Shown: in pieces, positions 43,756 to 56,015 of the stretch
Layout of the letters: each line of letters begins with the position of its first letter
Position numbering within the stretch: position 1 is the stretch's first letter
From: Balanoglossus misakiensis
Lineage: Eukaryota; Hemichordata
DNA: 64,000 nt
NCBI GenBank assembly: GCA_040954595.2
Contig: CM082587.2
Span: forward strand, 8,122,001 to 8,186,000
Direction of reading: 5' to 3'
The notes under the pieces: model-generated
Told to the model about the DNA's origin: nothing
The model's database searches: none
The model's input: only the letters and a program-made list of their open reading frames with translations
Translations under genes and position numbers: made by a program

Positions 43756-46578
43756 ATGGCTACAGGATTGACAAACTATCGTACAGTCAGACATTTGCTC
43801 GCCATTTGTGTGGTTTTTAGCCTCGTTGTTTCCTGTATTGTATATGTTCACTTTCTTCAAGGGGCATCAACAAGTCTCACTGTTTCTGTCAAAGGTCTGG
43901 CGACACAGATCAATGGCAGCAGGTTCGTTGAAGGCCGGGATGCAAAACATAATCATAGAAACAAGGTAGTCAACCCTAAAATAGCAGATTTTGAAAATAC
44001 CGCTACAATCGAAGATGATACCAATGCAATACGGAGCTCCAGGAATAACGACCTCAACAATTCAACAACTGATGCCGACATCAAAACTCTTAGAATTGGA
44101 AAGCGGAGACCACGACATCGAAAACTGTCAAGGAAAAAACAAGACGAGAACACACAGGCTGAAAATGAAAACCGGACTACGAATTCACCGGTCAAAAGTC
44201 GTCCAGATCTATTACTGAGAAGAGCGCTCGCAAACATCACAAATGCGATAAGACGTAAGGCGGTTATGAGTGCGGAATCCACATTATCAAACACAACAAG
44301 TGCCGAAATAACACTTCTGTTAAAACATTACGAAGAAGGTTTCGATGACTCCCACATCTCTCGGAATAATACATGGGGTATCCCGCCCAGTAAAATCCAC
44401 CGCAGAAGGAAAGGAGACGGCGACGGCGGCGATGCAGGAAGGAAATTGGTGTGTATGCTACAACGGCATGCTATGTTGGTCACCTTGGATACGGATGTTA
44501 CCCCTTTCAAAGAGCTTGGTGTCGCGCAATACTTTCCAAATATGCGATTTCTGGATGCTTACAAGACACCCTTTAATAGATGTGCAGTGGTTGGCAGTTC
44601 CAGGTACCTGAATAATTTCACCGTTGGTTCTGAAATAGGTAAGTCATGTAACAATTTAGGTCATTGACGTAAAATTAACATAAGGTCTCTAGTATTGTTT
44701 CAAACTAAACTTTCGATTTCCGATCAGTTCGTACCCAGAGACCAGGAATCGAAACGGAGAGATTCTACAGACTGATCTATATCGACGAATAAATAAATAA
44801 AAACAGAAAAAATCGCAACCTTGACTAATTTTACATGATTTTTTATCTCAGTAAAATCTACAAAATCTGTTTTACATCATATTTCTTGCATTTAAAAAAA
44901 AATACTGGAAAATAGCCAAAAGTTAGCCTAACGCACTTTCCTATACCTGAAGCGGTAAGAGGGTTGCCACCATGAAAACAGTGACGAGAAATATTTCTTT
45001 TGATATGTTTGAAGAAGTAAAATAAAATACAATGTTCATTGGTTATTACTTCAACAGATGCACATGATGCTGTCATGCGAATCAATGCAGCCCCAGTGAA
45101 GGGATATGAAGAGATAGTTGGCAACAAAACGACATTCCATCTTCTCAACAGCCAACTACTGGAGGGGAGATTATTTCGACAGATTAAAGAGACTTATTAC
45201 GGAAACGTCACCCACATAGTGTGGAAAGGAGGACCGTATAGTGGAAATCTTTACCGGGTAAGTTATAAAACATCGAGGTTGTTTACCGGAGATGGTGTTC
45301 TAAGAATGATGACAAGGGGGGGGGGGGGGTATCCAACAGAAGCTAGAGTTTTTGTCTTTGTTCAGTCACGAGGACAGTGGGTTGCGCGTGTTTGGGGATA
45401 TTGTTGATCAACATAATTTCTGTCATTTTGTTTGGTTTGATTTTCAGTGGTACAAGAAAGCCAGGAGTGCAAGGAGGTTTTTCAGTGGTTACATCGAGTG
45501 GAATTATCTGTATCCTGCGGAAGCCATGCACGTCATTAATCCAAAGTCTCTGTGGAATGCCTGGGATGTCATGCAAGATCACTGTCATCAACACAGTGGT
45601 CTAAATCCGCCCTCATCTGGATTTACAGGTAGGGAACTATAGAAACGTACAGACATTTGTGAATTTCATTATCACTGGGTTGTTCATACTAGCCAAGTGC
45701 AGTGCTCTCCCCAGGATTTTGGGAAAGCGTGGCAGCTAATTTGCATATTATTTACATATCAATCTCATTAATTTTGTATGGGAGTAGCCTATCCATGCTT
45801 TGTCATTTGAGGTTGGACCTGTTATCGCTATGTTGTTCATTGTCTATCATATGTGTAATTGTGATGATTTATTTAAAGGCGTTATGAAAGCAATTGTAAA
45901 GAATTTATGTTTTGTCCGAATGTGAAATGGTTGCGTTCATACTTATGTCATTTTTGTTCAAGTTAAAATATCAATTCTTTTTGTGCTTACCAATATATGA
46001 GTGACGATTGTGTCAATTTCTGGACAAACCAAATCATCCCCAAGTTAATCATACTGACAATTCAAAATGGCCGCCAATCTCTGATGAACTGTATGATCAC
46101 CAGTTTAAATCATTGATTTTTTTTAGAAAAAAGATGTACTGAGCCTCATATTTTCTTTTTGAATTGCAAAGTGATGTTTACATACAAGCTTACTTATTGC
46201 AAAACCTGGACAGATCTATCATTATAGGATTTATTTTTTTCTTCTTCAAAATCCATCTTCATGATGAAGTCAATTTTCCACTCACGTCCGTATTTTGACA
46301 TCTGTTAAATACCCATCCATTGACTTTTCACAGCTATCCAAGTGATGCTGCCAATCTGCACAGAAGTGAATGTGTATGGAATGATCTACCCAGAATTCAA
46401 CTCATCCACGTGTCATTACTACGACAGCAAACGCTGTAACTCTCTCAACTGGCATCCGATATCCAAGGAGAAATGTTTCATCAGAAAACTGAACGTGGGG
46501 AACGAGACGGATATTTATGAACACGCTAAAATTACAATACCAGGCTACCCGGCGATTAATTGCGTCGACATTTTGTAA
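43756..46578 (+). CDS. Beta-galactoside alpha-2,6-sialyltransferase-like enzyme (GT29, ST6Gal type)
   Basis: Exons 43756-44638, 45058-45257, 45448-45628 and 46334-46578 give 502 residues. Predicted type II Golgi membrane enzyme transferring sialic acid from CMP-sialic acid to terminal galactose on glycans. Short cytosolic tail, TM at about residues 13-34 (HLLAICVVFSLVVSCIVYVHF), then a long basic, Ser/Asn-rich stem of about 180 residues. Sialyl motif L begins at CAVVGSS and runs through DAHDAVMRINAAPVKG across exons 1-2; motif S is PPSSGFTAIQVMLPICTEV across exons 3-4; the HYYD block, WHPISKEK (motif VS His/Glu) and the C-terminal ITIPGYPAINC fit the ST6Gal branch rather than ST3/ST8. The ATG at 43756 is the first in frame; the frame runs upstream only from non-ATG codons. 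AATAAA candidates occur about 1.2-1.4 kb downstream. Confidence 0.92.
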
Positions 46579-48960
46579 CCATGGACTTCTATGGAGGCTT
46601 TTAAACTGTAATGAGCAAGCATAAGTTTATTTTTCTGACAAAATCACAAAGGTAAATTTACATCGTTTTTCCCCAGTGTCTGCTCACAAAACCATGTAAA
46701 CATATTTATTTGCAGCAACCACTTCTGACATGAAAACCAGAGATACTGTAGAAACTGTGTGAATGAAACTAGCAACTCAAATGAAACGCAATGGAATAGT
46801 TTTTAACTTTCTGAAGCACCTATTTGATAAAAGCCATCCAGAGTAACATTGGCTTATGTATGAAAACAAGTTGAAGACAATCTTGCTTTGTCACATACAA
46901 TGTGATTGAGCATAGAAGTGTGAAATTATTGGCATTGGCCCAGTCTGATTAAAATCAGATGTAGAGAGGAGGACATCTAAGAACAGAACAGCAAATGACC
47001 AGCAATTACTAAAAGATTCCCTCCATTATTAACTCACAATAGTCATATAAAAAACAAGTTTTATGTATTTAGTTTACAGTATTTCTACATGAAATGTCGC
47101 ATACTCGTATAAATATTTTCTATAAAGCTATCGCCTAAACTTGTTGCTGGTGCGCCCTCAAGTGGCAATTCCTGTCTGATCCTTCAGAATAGGATATTAC
47201 GCCCTCTCAGGCCGAAAACCCTATTTATTACATGCCTTGTAAGTGAGTGCAAAATCAATGCATTGATTCACGCGGAAAATTTGGGTTTGTTACAAGGAAC
47301 TTGAACTTAATGCCTGAAAGGGTTGATATAAATGATGTTGTGCAAGACATAGACAGTAGAACTAATGAGATGGTTTATCTAAATTTAGATATTTCTCTAG
47401 ACTTGTGCGAGTCTGTAATTTGTGTTTTTTTTTCATATGAAACGTTTTATTGGTGTTGAACGCAATGAGTGGGGTGAATGTCTCACAGGAGCGTTTAATG
47501 TGAACTCACATACTACTAACTTAGGCCCAAGTGTATAATATTTGATCGCTGTGAAAAGTTTCCTTGGGCAGAGGTGCCAAACTTGAAACTTAAGATGCAA
47601 ATCTGTTGCAAATTACAAGTCTAATCATATCTTGCTTTTCTGGCAGCTACTGTTAATCATTTAACAACTACATACTATGTAGATAGCTTAGCATGATCTA
47701 TTTGATCAAAATGATTGGCCGATTTTGATTTGATCATCTAGGAGTTCATACCAAGATTTGCCAACAGAAAAGAATAAACAATGTAAATATCATGACCGGG
47801 ATTTACACTATTCAGATAATGTAAACTCAACATTAAATTTTATTACGTTTTGTTTGTTTGTTGACAATATTCATTATAATATAATTCAGAAAAGTGAGAT
47901 AACATCTCAAGTCCAACATTTTTTTTTCTAACCCTGTAAACTAGCAACATATTTATTATGTACTTTTTTATCCATGACAAATAAAAGGATAGAAAATTTC
48001 CTTTTTCATCGATTATTTTGTTTCTTGGTTATTTTGGAGTAGTGCTACATGTCTTTCCCAAAGGGTGCTCACAGGGACAAATATAGCTTTATATATTTTG
48101 TGCAACTCACAATCACATAGCTCGATTGGCCAGGCAATATGTGTTTCATAACATACCTAACATGTCCTAGTAGTCACATGACCAGGTAAAGTGACTATTT
48201 CTCTTTAGGGAAATAGCCATTCTATTTTTCCTATCACATCATAAACTTGTTTTGTAGAAGACTCACCTTGCTTTGCAGACTTGTGTGATCCCTAGCTGAT
48301 CAAAAGACACTTCTTCAATACATCAGTGAGGGGTCATTACCCACGTAATTAGCATATCTACACCCCCCACCCCCACGATACAGCCACTATTCAAATCCCT
48401 GATGCATGACGAAATGCCCAGAATTTATTTATGAACACAACATATACATGATGTATAGCCAGCATTGTTATTTGAAAACCAGACAACAATAAGAATGACT
48501 GTTACACACAAATAGGTCATGTTGACATGTGGAGTACTGGGTGTATTACAACGCTGTTAAGAGTAGAAAAGGAATTGCATTCAGTACACAGAACCAAAAT
48601 ATTGAAAATAAGACCAATAGTTACAGTGAATATCCCTTTAAAGCCTCAATAGCTGGCACTTTTAGCATACCAGTTTAATCAATGAAATACTTCAATCTTC
48701 TCCTTGTCTATAGTTAACAAATGACATCATTTTTAATTTTTTGATATTCTAACACTCACATGCGAATATCAAGATAGCTTTAACTCTTGCAATGGGTGAC
48801 TGAATAAATGGGTGTGGCACCTTTTTCTTATTTGACCAGTTCATTTTTACATGTATAGCCACAATCAGAGGTTAATGATATGTTTGTGTATATCTAAAAT
48901 TAAGCTAATTTAAATGGACCACTCTAATGTTGAAAGTAAAATCATGTAAATAATGCAAAA
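46579..48960. other. Downstream region of the sialyltransferase with a dispersed repeat
   Basis: Contains the probable 3' UTR and then AT-rich intergenic DNA. At about 48540-48960 there are two blocks of a dispersed repeat that recur at 56860-56955 and 62580-62800 (for example 'gggtgtggcacc' and 'atttaaatggaccact'). No coding gene is supported. Confidence 0.5.
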
Positions 48961-49049
48961 AAATGGCAGCTATTGGGGCTTCAAGGAACTGTGTACAACC
49001 TTTCTATGTTGCCTACATTGTACATTCATTGTGTCAAGAAATAACCTTT

Positions 49050-49231
49050 CACTTCACATGTGACCTGGGCATGCGCAAATATACCCGTAGGAGCAAAAGT
49101 ACATTCACTGGGTGTAGTGTGACTTTGGAGTTGTCCCACGCTTAATTCCTCATCCACACACGTGGGTAGCTACTTCAAGAACGACAGCTGTATTCACACT
49201 GTCTACAGTGTAGGGATATTGCCACAAAGTT
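49050..49231 (+). promoter_or_regulatory. Promoter and 5' noncoding exon of acyl-CoA synthetase copy 2
   Basis: Mirror of 25286-25500. It keeps the NRF1-like GGGCATGCGCA (49067-49077) and 'gactttggagttgtcccacg', and ends in a donor TTGTAAGTAGG with the exon ending at 49231. Compared with copy 1, about 50 bp between 'catgtgacct' and 'gggcatgcgc', including the CRE, are missing. Confidence 0.6.
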
Positions 49232-49890
49232 GTAAGTAGGCCTTCATATTCACTTAATCATAAATGACAGCAAACATGCGAGAAAACAATTGTTAAACTG
49301 TGCAGAAACAACCTCGTGGTTATACATGACTAGTATATTAATAACAGATACCTGGCTTATCAAAAGACTAACAGCTAGACTTCAGCTTGGCTATATGCAT
49401 ACAAAGAGCTGTGTCTTATATCAGTGTTCTTCAGCTGGGCTAGATATTTTTGGGCAAGAACATTTGTCGTCCATGCACTCAATGAGTGAACTTTTGGGGG
49501 CCATGACCATGTTGGTAGTCAATGCGAACAAAGGTCTTCTTCATTCGACAATTGATAAGTAAATCACAAGGTCATGTTCAATGAGGCAAGACGCAAGAAA
49601 TGTCACGAATGACCTCATTAGGTGACTCACAATTGTGACCTGTTTTCTCTCAAATCCCAGAGAGGTGTGTTACATTAGACCAGTGGACTAAATTAGAAGA
49701 AGAATTTGTCAGATAATTAACTGCCCTGTCGAGTCATAGAATAAATTAAATGTTGTAATTATTTATAGTCAATGGATGCATATGGATTACATTCATGCAT
49801 GTCGACAAATTGACGTTTCGCGCAACATTTCCACAATTGCATCAAGCGTTTTATCTTCTCTTATTTAAACAGAAACAGAGGAACATCAAT

Positions 49891-51588
49891 ATGGCACAGA
49901 GCAAATTGACAAGAAGTTACTTCCATCAACCTTGGGATACACCTCTTCAAGGGAAAACAGTTGCTGATCTGCTCGACGATGCTGCAGAACTGTTCCCTGA
50001 CAGAGAAGCCTTGGTCTTTTTAGAAGACGGGACCAGGAAGACATTCGCTGAACTTCACAGAGATGTCAACGTGCTTGCTGCTGGAATACTGAAGTTTGGG
50101 CTGAAACCAAGAGATAACGTCGCTATCTGGGCCCAAGATCACGAAAATTATCAATGGTTGGTTACTGATCTTGCCATAATTACAGCTGGGTGTGTATCTG
50201 TGCGGATTCCAGCATTCACACCTACAGCGCATGTGCGTCACTTGTTGAAGAAGGTGGAATGTCAAGCCCTTGTCATTGGATTAACTCACAGTGATCCTCT
50301 ACAAGCTTTGGTCGATGTTATCCCGAACCTCAAAACTGAAATACGGGAAGGAAATACTCTGGAAGAGTTTCCTACTTTACGGCACGTCATCTCAATGACA
50401 CCGTTGGAACATTCATCCATTACGCATCTCTGTGATATAAGGAAACTTGGAGATAACGATGCAGCAAAAGAACTCCTGCAAAACGCAAAGACTGCTACAG
50501 ATCTCGACTCCATTGCGATGGTTGTATTCACGTCTGGAAGTACAGGATTTCCGAAAGCAGTTGGCATACCACATAACCGTCTTCAAGGAATGGCAATGAT
50601 TATGGACTATATCTTTGGTTACAAAGCTGCAGACAGAAACTCGGAGAGATTGGTAATTCCACACACTGAAAAGTTCTGCTCTGGCCCACACACCTTTATT
50701 GAAGGGGTAATGTTGACCCTTGGTGCAACAATCGTCTTTCGAGATGCCGTCAGTGTGGCAGGCCTGTTGCGTGCCATCGAAGCTGAAAAGGGTAATACAC
50801 TTTTGCTGTTCCCTTATGACTTGACATGTATTCGTGATTACTCTGATATTGAGAAATTTAATATCAGAAGCTTAAAGTATGTGATGTCCACAGGTAGCTG
50901 TGTTGCTGCGTCTATCATGAAAATGGCATCTGAGAAATTCTCCTGTGATATTCAACACTTTTACTCTAGCACCGAGTGTGGGGCAATTGCCCTCCCCAAA
51001 TCCTCTGTACCCCTGGAAGTGTTGACGTCGACCTCGTGTGCACCGTATGGCGAACTCAAGATAACTGACTTGACAACTGGTCATATAACGCCGATCAACA
51101 CCTCTGGTGAAATATGCTTTCGAAGCCCGTTTCATTTCAAAAGATATTTGGGTGACGAAGATATAACAAAGAGAGTGAAAACTGAAGATGGATGGTTTCT
51201 TACGGGTGATGTAGGGCAGCTGAATGAAAGTGGTATGTTGACGGTTCTAGGTCGAAAAGATGACATGATTCTCAAAGGAGGTGAGAACATATACCCAGCT
51301 GAATTGGAGCAGATATTTTATCAGCACCCAAAGATCAAACAAGTTCAAGTGGTTGGTGTCCCAGATGAACACTTTCTTGAAGAGCTTTGCGTGTGTGTTG
51401 TTCTTCACAAACATCAATCGGCTACAGAAAGTGAATTTTTGACCTACTTTAAAGCACGGCATTATGATTTTTATCGGCACCCTAAATATGTGCTGTTTTT
51501 CGAGAAATTTCCGCTGACCAGAACAGGGAAAATTAAGCGCATGGAAGTAGCGATACAAGCAGCAAGCATTCTTAACCTGAATGCATAG
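49891..51588 (+). CDS. Acyl-CoA synthetase, ACSF2-like, copy 2
   Basis: 565 residues, very close to the product of 24290-22587. Same ANL motifs: VVFTSGSTGFPKAVG, YSSTECG, GWFLTGD, GRKDDMILKGGENIYP and PLTRTGKIKRME with the catalytic Lys. It differs from copy 1 by scattered substitutions, a two-residue deletion (PLEVLTST versus PLEDRVLTSG) and by keeping the canonical Glu in the GGEN hinge motif. The start at 49891 follows an acceptor TTATTTAAACAG; an in-frame ATG at 49795 lies within the presumed 5' intron. No introns interrupt the coding sequence. Probable role: activation of a medium-chain fatty or related acid; the substrate is not shown by sequence. Confidence 0.92.
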   Translation: MAQSKLTRSYFHQPWDTPLQGKTVADLLDDAAELFPDREALVFLEDGTRKTFAELHRDVNVLAAGILKFGLKPRDNVAIWAQDHENYQWLVTDLAIITAGCVSVRIPAFTPTAHVRHLLKKVECQALVIGLTHSDPLQALVDVIPNLKTEIREGNTLEEFPTLRHVISMTPLEHSSITHLCDIRKLGDNDAAKELLQNAKTATDLDSIAMVVFTSGSTGFPKAVGIPHNRLQGMAMIMDYIFGYKAADRNSERLVIPHTEKFCSGPHTFIEGVMLTLGATIVFRDAVSVAGLLRAIEAEKGNTLLLFPYDLTCIRDYSDIEKFNIRSLKYVMSTGSCVAASIMKMASEKFSCDIQHFYSSTECGAIALPKSSVPLEVLTSTSCAPYGELKITDLTTGHITPINTSGEICFRSPFHFKRYLGDEDITKRVKTEDGWFLTGDVGQLNESGMLTVLGRKDDMILKGGENIYPAELEQIFYQHPKIKQVQVVGVPDEHFLEELCVCVVLHKHQSATESEFLTYFKARHYDFYRHPKYVLFFEKFPLTRTGKIKRMEVAIQAASILNLNA

Positions 51589-51650
51589 AAAGTAATTGAT
51601 CACATGCCCGATCCTTTAAGCATCACGTTTGATAATGGTTAAAGGCACAG

Positions 51651-52214
51651 TCACCCAATGAGCGTGAAGTTGGCCTCATCCTCATCCTCATCCTCAGTTT
51701 CGTGACCCTAGCCTCAGCTTCGTGACCCCAGGAAGATAAACGTCAAAATTATCCAAACGATCGGCAAATAGAACAAATAGAGTCAAAATAAGAAATCCAG
51801 TCAATTATTTAGACTTTCCCATGTAAATACTTCACCCATATCGCTTTCGCTTCATTTAGATCATGTCAGATATCCGAAATTCACGATAATTTTGATGTTT
51901 TTAGTGAAATTTGCAAATGAACTTTGACCTGCAATGGCGTCTGGGTAACCGAGACTATTTTCTCTCGGGAGTTTTTATTCGCTTCTATAAAGCATTTAAA
52001 AAACCAGAAGTCCTATCCGTATTTGTATTTATCCAAGTCAATGAAATAAATGATATTATTTAAATACTATCTTCAAGTTTAACGAATCGCCAATGACGGA
52101 TTGTTTATTTTCCTGGGGTCACGAAGCTGAGGCTGGGGTCACGAAGGGTCACGAAGCTGAGGCTGGGGTCACGAAGCTGAGGATGAGGATGAGGCCAACT
52201 TCACGCTCGTAGTC
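51651..52214. mobile_element. Foldback element (564 bp) with internally repeated arms
   Basis: The left arm (51651-51729) and right arm (52125-52214) are reverse complements. Arms contain tandem CTCATC units and two to three copies of the 18-bp unit CTCAGCTTCGTGACCCCA. The AT-rich centre has no open frame of note. It starts about 12 bp after the end of similarity between the two synthetase copies. Confidence 0.88.
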
Positions 52215-52689
52215 ACCTATGCAAATTTAACATTGAAGTTACAATTGAAAATTCAAACTTGGCCAATCAGAGAATTTCAGTGGGTGGCACACATAAAAAA
52301 AGTGTCCCACCACATGTACATTCAAACACTTTGATGCGTCCTTTTGACTGTACATAGACATATATAAGTTAGAGGTGACCGTATACATTTATTTTGTCGC
52401 TGTAAATAGATACACTGGCAGACAGAAAGACAGAGACATTCAGACAAACAGCTAGACAGACTGACACACACTAACACATGATATAACATGCCTTTTTCAG
52501 CTGGCATGTTATTTTGATAATTTAGCTCAATGTTTATACTTGCTAATTTAAGATGCCAGTAATTTAAATTTCTGTATGTATACTATGATGAAGGTTTCTT
52601 TACAGATAATTAAACAAAAACAGCTGATTGCCCTGAAAATCCAATTTTGCTAAAAACATGCAGCAAATTCAAATTGTTTCACAAAAAAT

Positions 52690-52903
52690 ATACTGTACAA
52701 CACTTAATTTTCGCGAGCAATTAATTTTCGCCAAATACGCGAGAGCCAAAATAGCGTGAAAATAAAAAGTCGCGTAAATTGTTTTTGAAGATAACGTTGC
52801 AGTGAATGAAATAAGAGAAAACGAAAATTAATACTCGCGAAACAGTGGCCTCTCTCGATATCGCGAAAAATATAACTCGCGAAAATAAAGTGTTTTACAG
52901 TAT
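52690..52903. mobile_element. MITE-like foldback element with TACTGTA ends
   Basis: Terminal inverted repeats 'atactgtacaacacttaatt' and the complement of 'aaagtgttttacagtat', followed on each side by a TTTTCGCGAG block. Further CGCGA motifs occur inside. No coding capacity. Confidence 0.85.
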
Positions 52904-53215
52904 ACATACATGCATACGCATGCACTCACACACGCAAAGGTCGTGAAGATGACAATTCATTGTTTTTTTATTATTTGTAACCATACATCAACAGTATGAA
53001 CAAACACAGCCCAGGAAAAAAAACAAAAAAACAATTGATTTGAAGACGTGTCAAATAGTAAAAATAGAAAGATGTCAGAGTGTACATCAAAGTGTGATTA
53101 GTTGCTGAAACTCCATGGTGAAGTCTATGATACACAATTTAAAGCATGATCTCTGACAATGGACACATTTCTGCAATACCACGAATCAAGGCATATAGGG
53201 ATGTGTGATTGCCAT

Positions 53216-53310
53216 CTTTAACCCTTTTCAACCCCTGTTCCGTCTATAGAGGTCCAAGTTTACCATGGATAACAATGGATTTGGACCAAACCATGTTGGT
53301 GAAAGGGAGA
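53216..53310. repeat. Small foldback repeat family C, copy 1
   Basis: About 95 bp starting 'ctttaaccctttt' and ending 'ggtgaaaggg', the ends being partly self-complementary. The second copy at 54850-54945 shares most positions, including 'agaggtcca' and 'aacaatgg'. Confidence 0.8.
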
Positions 53311-54849
53311 GGTTCATTTTTTTTTGTACTGGAGATCTTGGATGGCAGCTTTTGCAATTGACAACCAAACATTGAATATAAAGTTTACATGATACATGTT
53401 AAACTAGTGTACCATTCCACTTCTTTGGATGCAAAATATATTATCCTTAATTTAATAAACACTGATCATGTTGTTATTAGGCTTTTTATTGACAACGAAA
53501 AATATTAACCAAATTCAGGAGGAACTGGATGACAGGAACTCTATGAAAAAAATTCTTTACAACTTGGTGTAATACTGAATTTTGTGAAAAAAAAGCATAT
53601 TAATCTATTATTCGAAAAGTTATTTGGTTTGAAATAAACTTGGTTATTTCTGAATTTAATGTGACTCTTGGTTTTGTCTTGTTAGTCATGGCATTGTTTG
53701 TGATGCATACTTCAATTTGACAGTTTTAGTTATGAATTTGGTAATGATACTTGGTTAGTGGTTGATTTCGGTTGCAATAACAAGACTTGCCCATGGAGTT
53801 TGACATCTCTGACACAGAACAGTAAAGACTTTTACAACTGAAATTCTCTACCCTCACTCATCTATTTACATCTGAATAAATAATTTATAACTCTGGTGTT
53901 AAATTTCACTCTGGCTGCAAATTTAATCAAAAATCTTATCAACACAGATAATTCTCCGCTAATGGTTACCGCTGGTAACTACTATACACCAGTACGCGAA
54001 TCTCTTCTACTTGGGAGAACGCTACAAAATGCGAGTTGCTAACATCGCTCCAATATAGATGAACCCAAAAATTCGACATTCTCTTTAAATTCATTTTAAT
54101 AAATACACATTTCATAAATGAGTGGTTTTGTAAGAAATGACAAAGACTATCAAAGACATCTGCTGAAATACTCTCCTTCATTGCAAGTCTCAAGTTCCTA
54201 TTCTAAAAAATACACTGATAAGTATTATGGGATAATCATGACCTGTGACCTTTGCACTGAAAGCACAGGCTACGATCTGAGAGCGAATCTTGTGAAATTA
54301 CACTATGGCCAGCACAATGTAGGGCAGATTGAACTTACATAAAATAGCACAACTTGACCAATATTTGGTCAAAATAAAATGGCAGCAATTACGACAACAG
54401 AAAATCAAAAAAATATGTTGCAGATTCCCTGATCTGTAAAGTTTAGACTTGAGGAAAAACGTTTAAGTACAGATGTTTGGCATTAGTATACGACATGATT
54501 TCTTGAAATTAATCTGTACCCGATTACTACAGCTTTGCCTAAATATCCATCATTTGATTTTTTTTATTGTAAATGTATGCTACATACTGGCATTATGCAA
54601 GTGCTAAACAGCATGTCTTGGTGTATTATGCACTCGATGTACAAAAGGAACATTTGTAAATGTCGTAAAACTACAAGCAACATAGCATGGGAATAAGTAA
54701 GTTCTTTTACAATATCTCTGAAATGTCATTTGATCATGAATTCACAAAGGTGATGGTGAAAACAAATTTGCAAAGGTGATGGTGAAAGAAATTCTCCTTC
54801 AAGATTAAATGTGATAAGAAAATATTTCAAGCTGCGTAAGTGACTGACA

Positions 54850-54945
54850 CCTTTAACCCTTTCACCCCCAGTTCCCTCTTTAGAGGTCCATCCTACCATA
54901 GAAAACAATGGCTTTGGACTGAACCATGGTGGTGAAAGGGTCAAT
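54850..54945. repeat. Small foldback repeat family C, copy 2
   Basis: Same organisation as 53216-53310 with cleaner ends (ACCCTTTCACC and GGTGAAAGGGT). Direct orientation relative to copy 1, 1.6 kb apart. Confidence 0.8.
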
Positions 54946-56015
54946 ACAATTTTTTTGTTGGCTTATTTTGAATGACATCTTCTAGATTGCAGAGTTTATT
55001 TTAAAAAAGAGGGAATCGTAATTTCACAGTATTTCAAGAATGCATACTTGCATTAATCTGCAAATTCACAGCAAAGTAAGCACACAGATATTCATCCACA
55101 TACAGTCGATCTTTTATAGCGTCCTATAAAATACAGATTTTTTTACCAACTATAGAAATTTGATGATTCATAATTCTTCATTGGTCATATTATTCACGAT
55201 TTTTTAGAACGTTGGTTTGCGTACCCAGCAAACCTAGTATTCAAAATATTCCGCCGGCTTTTTTGCAGGATGGACACAGCGTAAAATTCACTGTACGATA
55301 TTGGGATGTACGGAAATGTTCATGATAACAAAATAGAGGGCACCATGACATCCACAGATAGAAACCCACGATGAATCATGTAAACTCTTTTTACGTGAAA
55401 AGGATTGAGCTGAAGAATCACATTTAATAAGTATTCACATCTATCAGTTATTATGACAGAAACTCTTGGAGTGAAAATTATGGAATTTGTGAAAAATCAA
55501 GGAGGCAGCAATTTTGTTCACATTGGAAGTAATCAGGCCATTTATGATTTCCTTACTTAAAAACATTTATTAAATGTTTAGTTAATTTATATTATTTCTA
55601 TTTCGTACATATGGGTGACTCTGAAAGGGAAAAATTATTATTTTCAAATAAATGATGCTTGAAAAGAGTTGTAAACGGTTAAGCTTTAACCTTTGACCCC
55701 AACCCAAGCAATATAATCATTGTTGTAATTTTTTGTAGAATTTTGCCAGCATAGTAGCTCCATGATAAAACTGCAAGTTAGTAAGAAATTTTAATTGCAC
55801 AAAAGACATTTTACATGAAGATTTTTTTTCTGATCGATGAAGGGGAATGTTGTTTTTTTCAAAGCTTTATAGACTTATAGAAGCGTAATGTAAAGTTGGC
55901 AAGTTCTAGACTATTGCACACAAAATGGCCATAGTGCATAGGTAGTCACCGTGTCTTCTAAACAGTGTCACAATAATTCAGACACTTGTTGCAGCCAAAT
56001 TTCAGACAATCACTG

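Larger units (their letters stand above)
52215..56015. other. Intergenic region between synthetase copy 2 and the 3' end of the PLC-like gene
   Basis: No supported coding gene. Short foldback elements occur at 52690-52903, 53216-53310 and 54850-54945. A TTTATT at 55566-55571 reads AATAAA on the minus strand, about 450 bp past the PLC-like stop, and is a candidate poly(A) signal for that gene. Confidence 0.5.
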
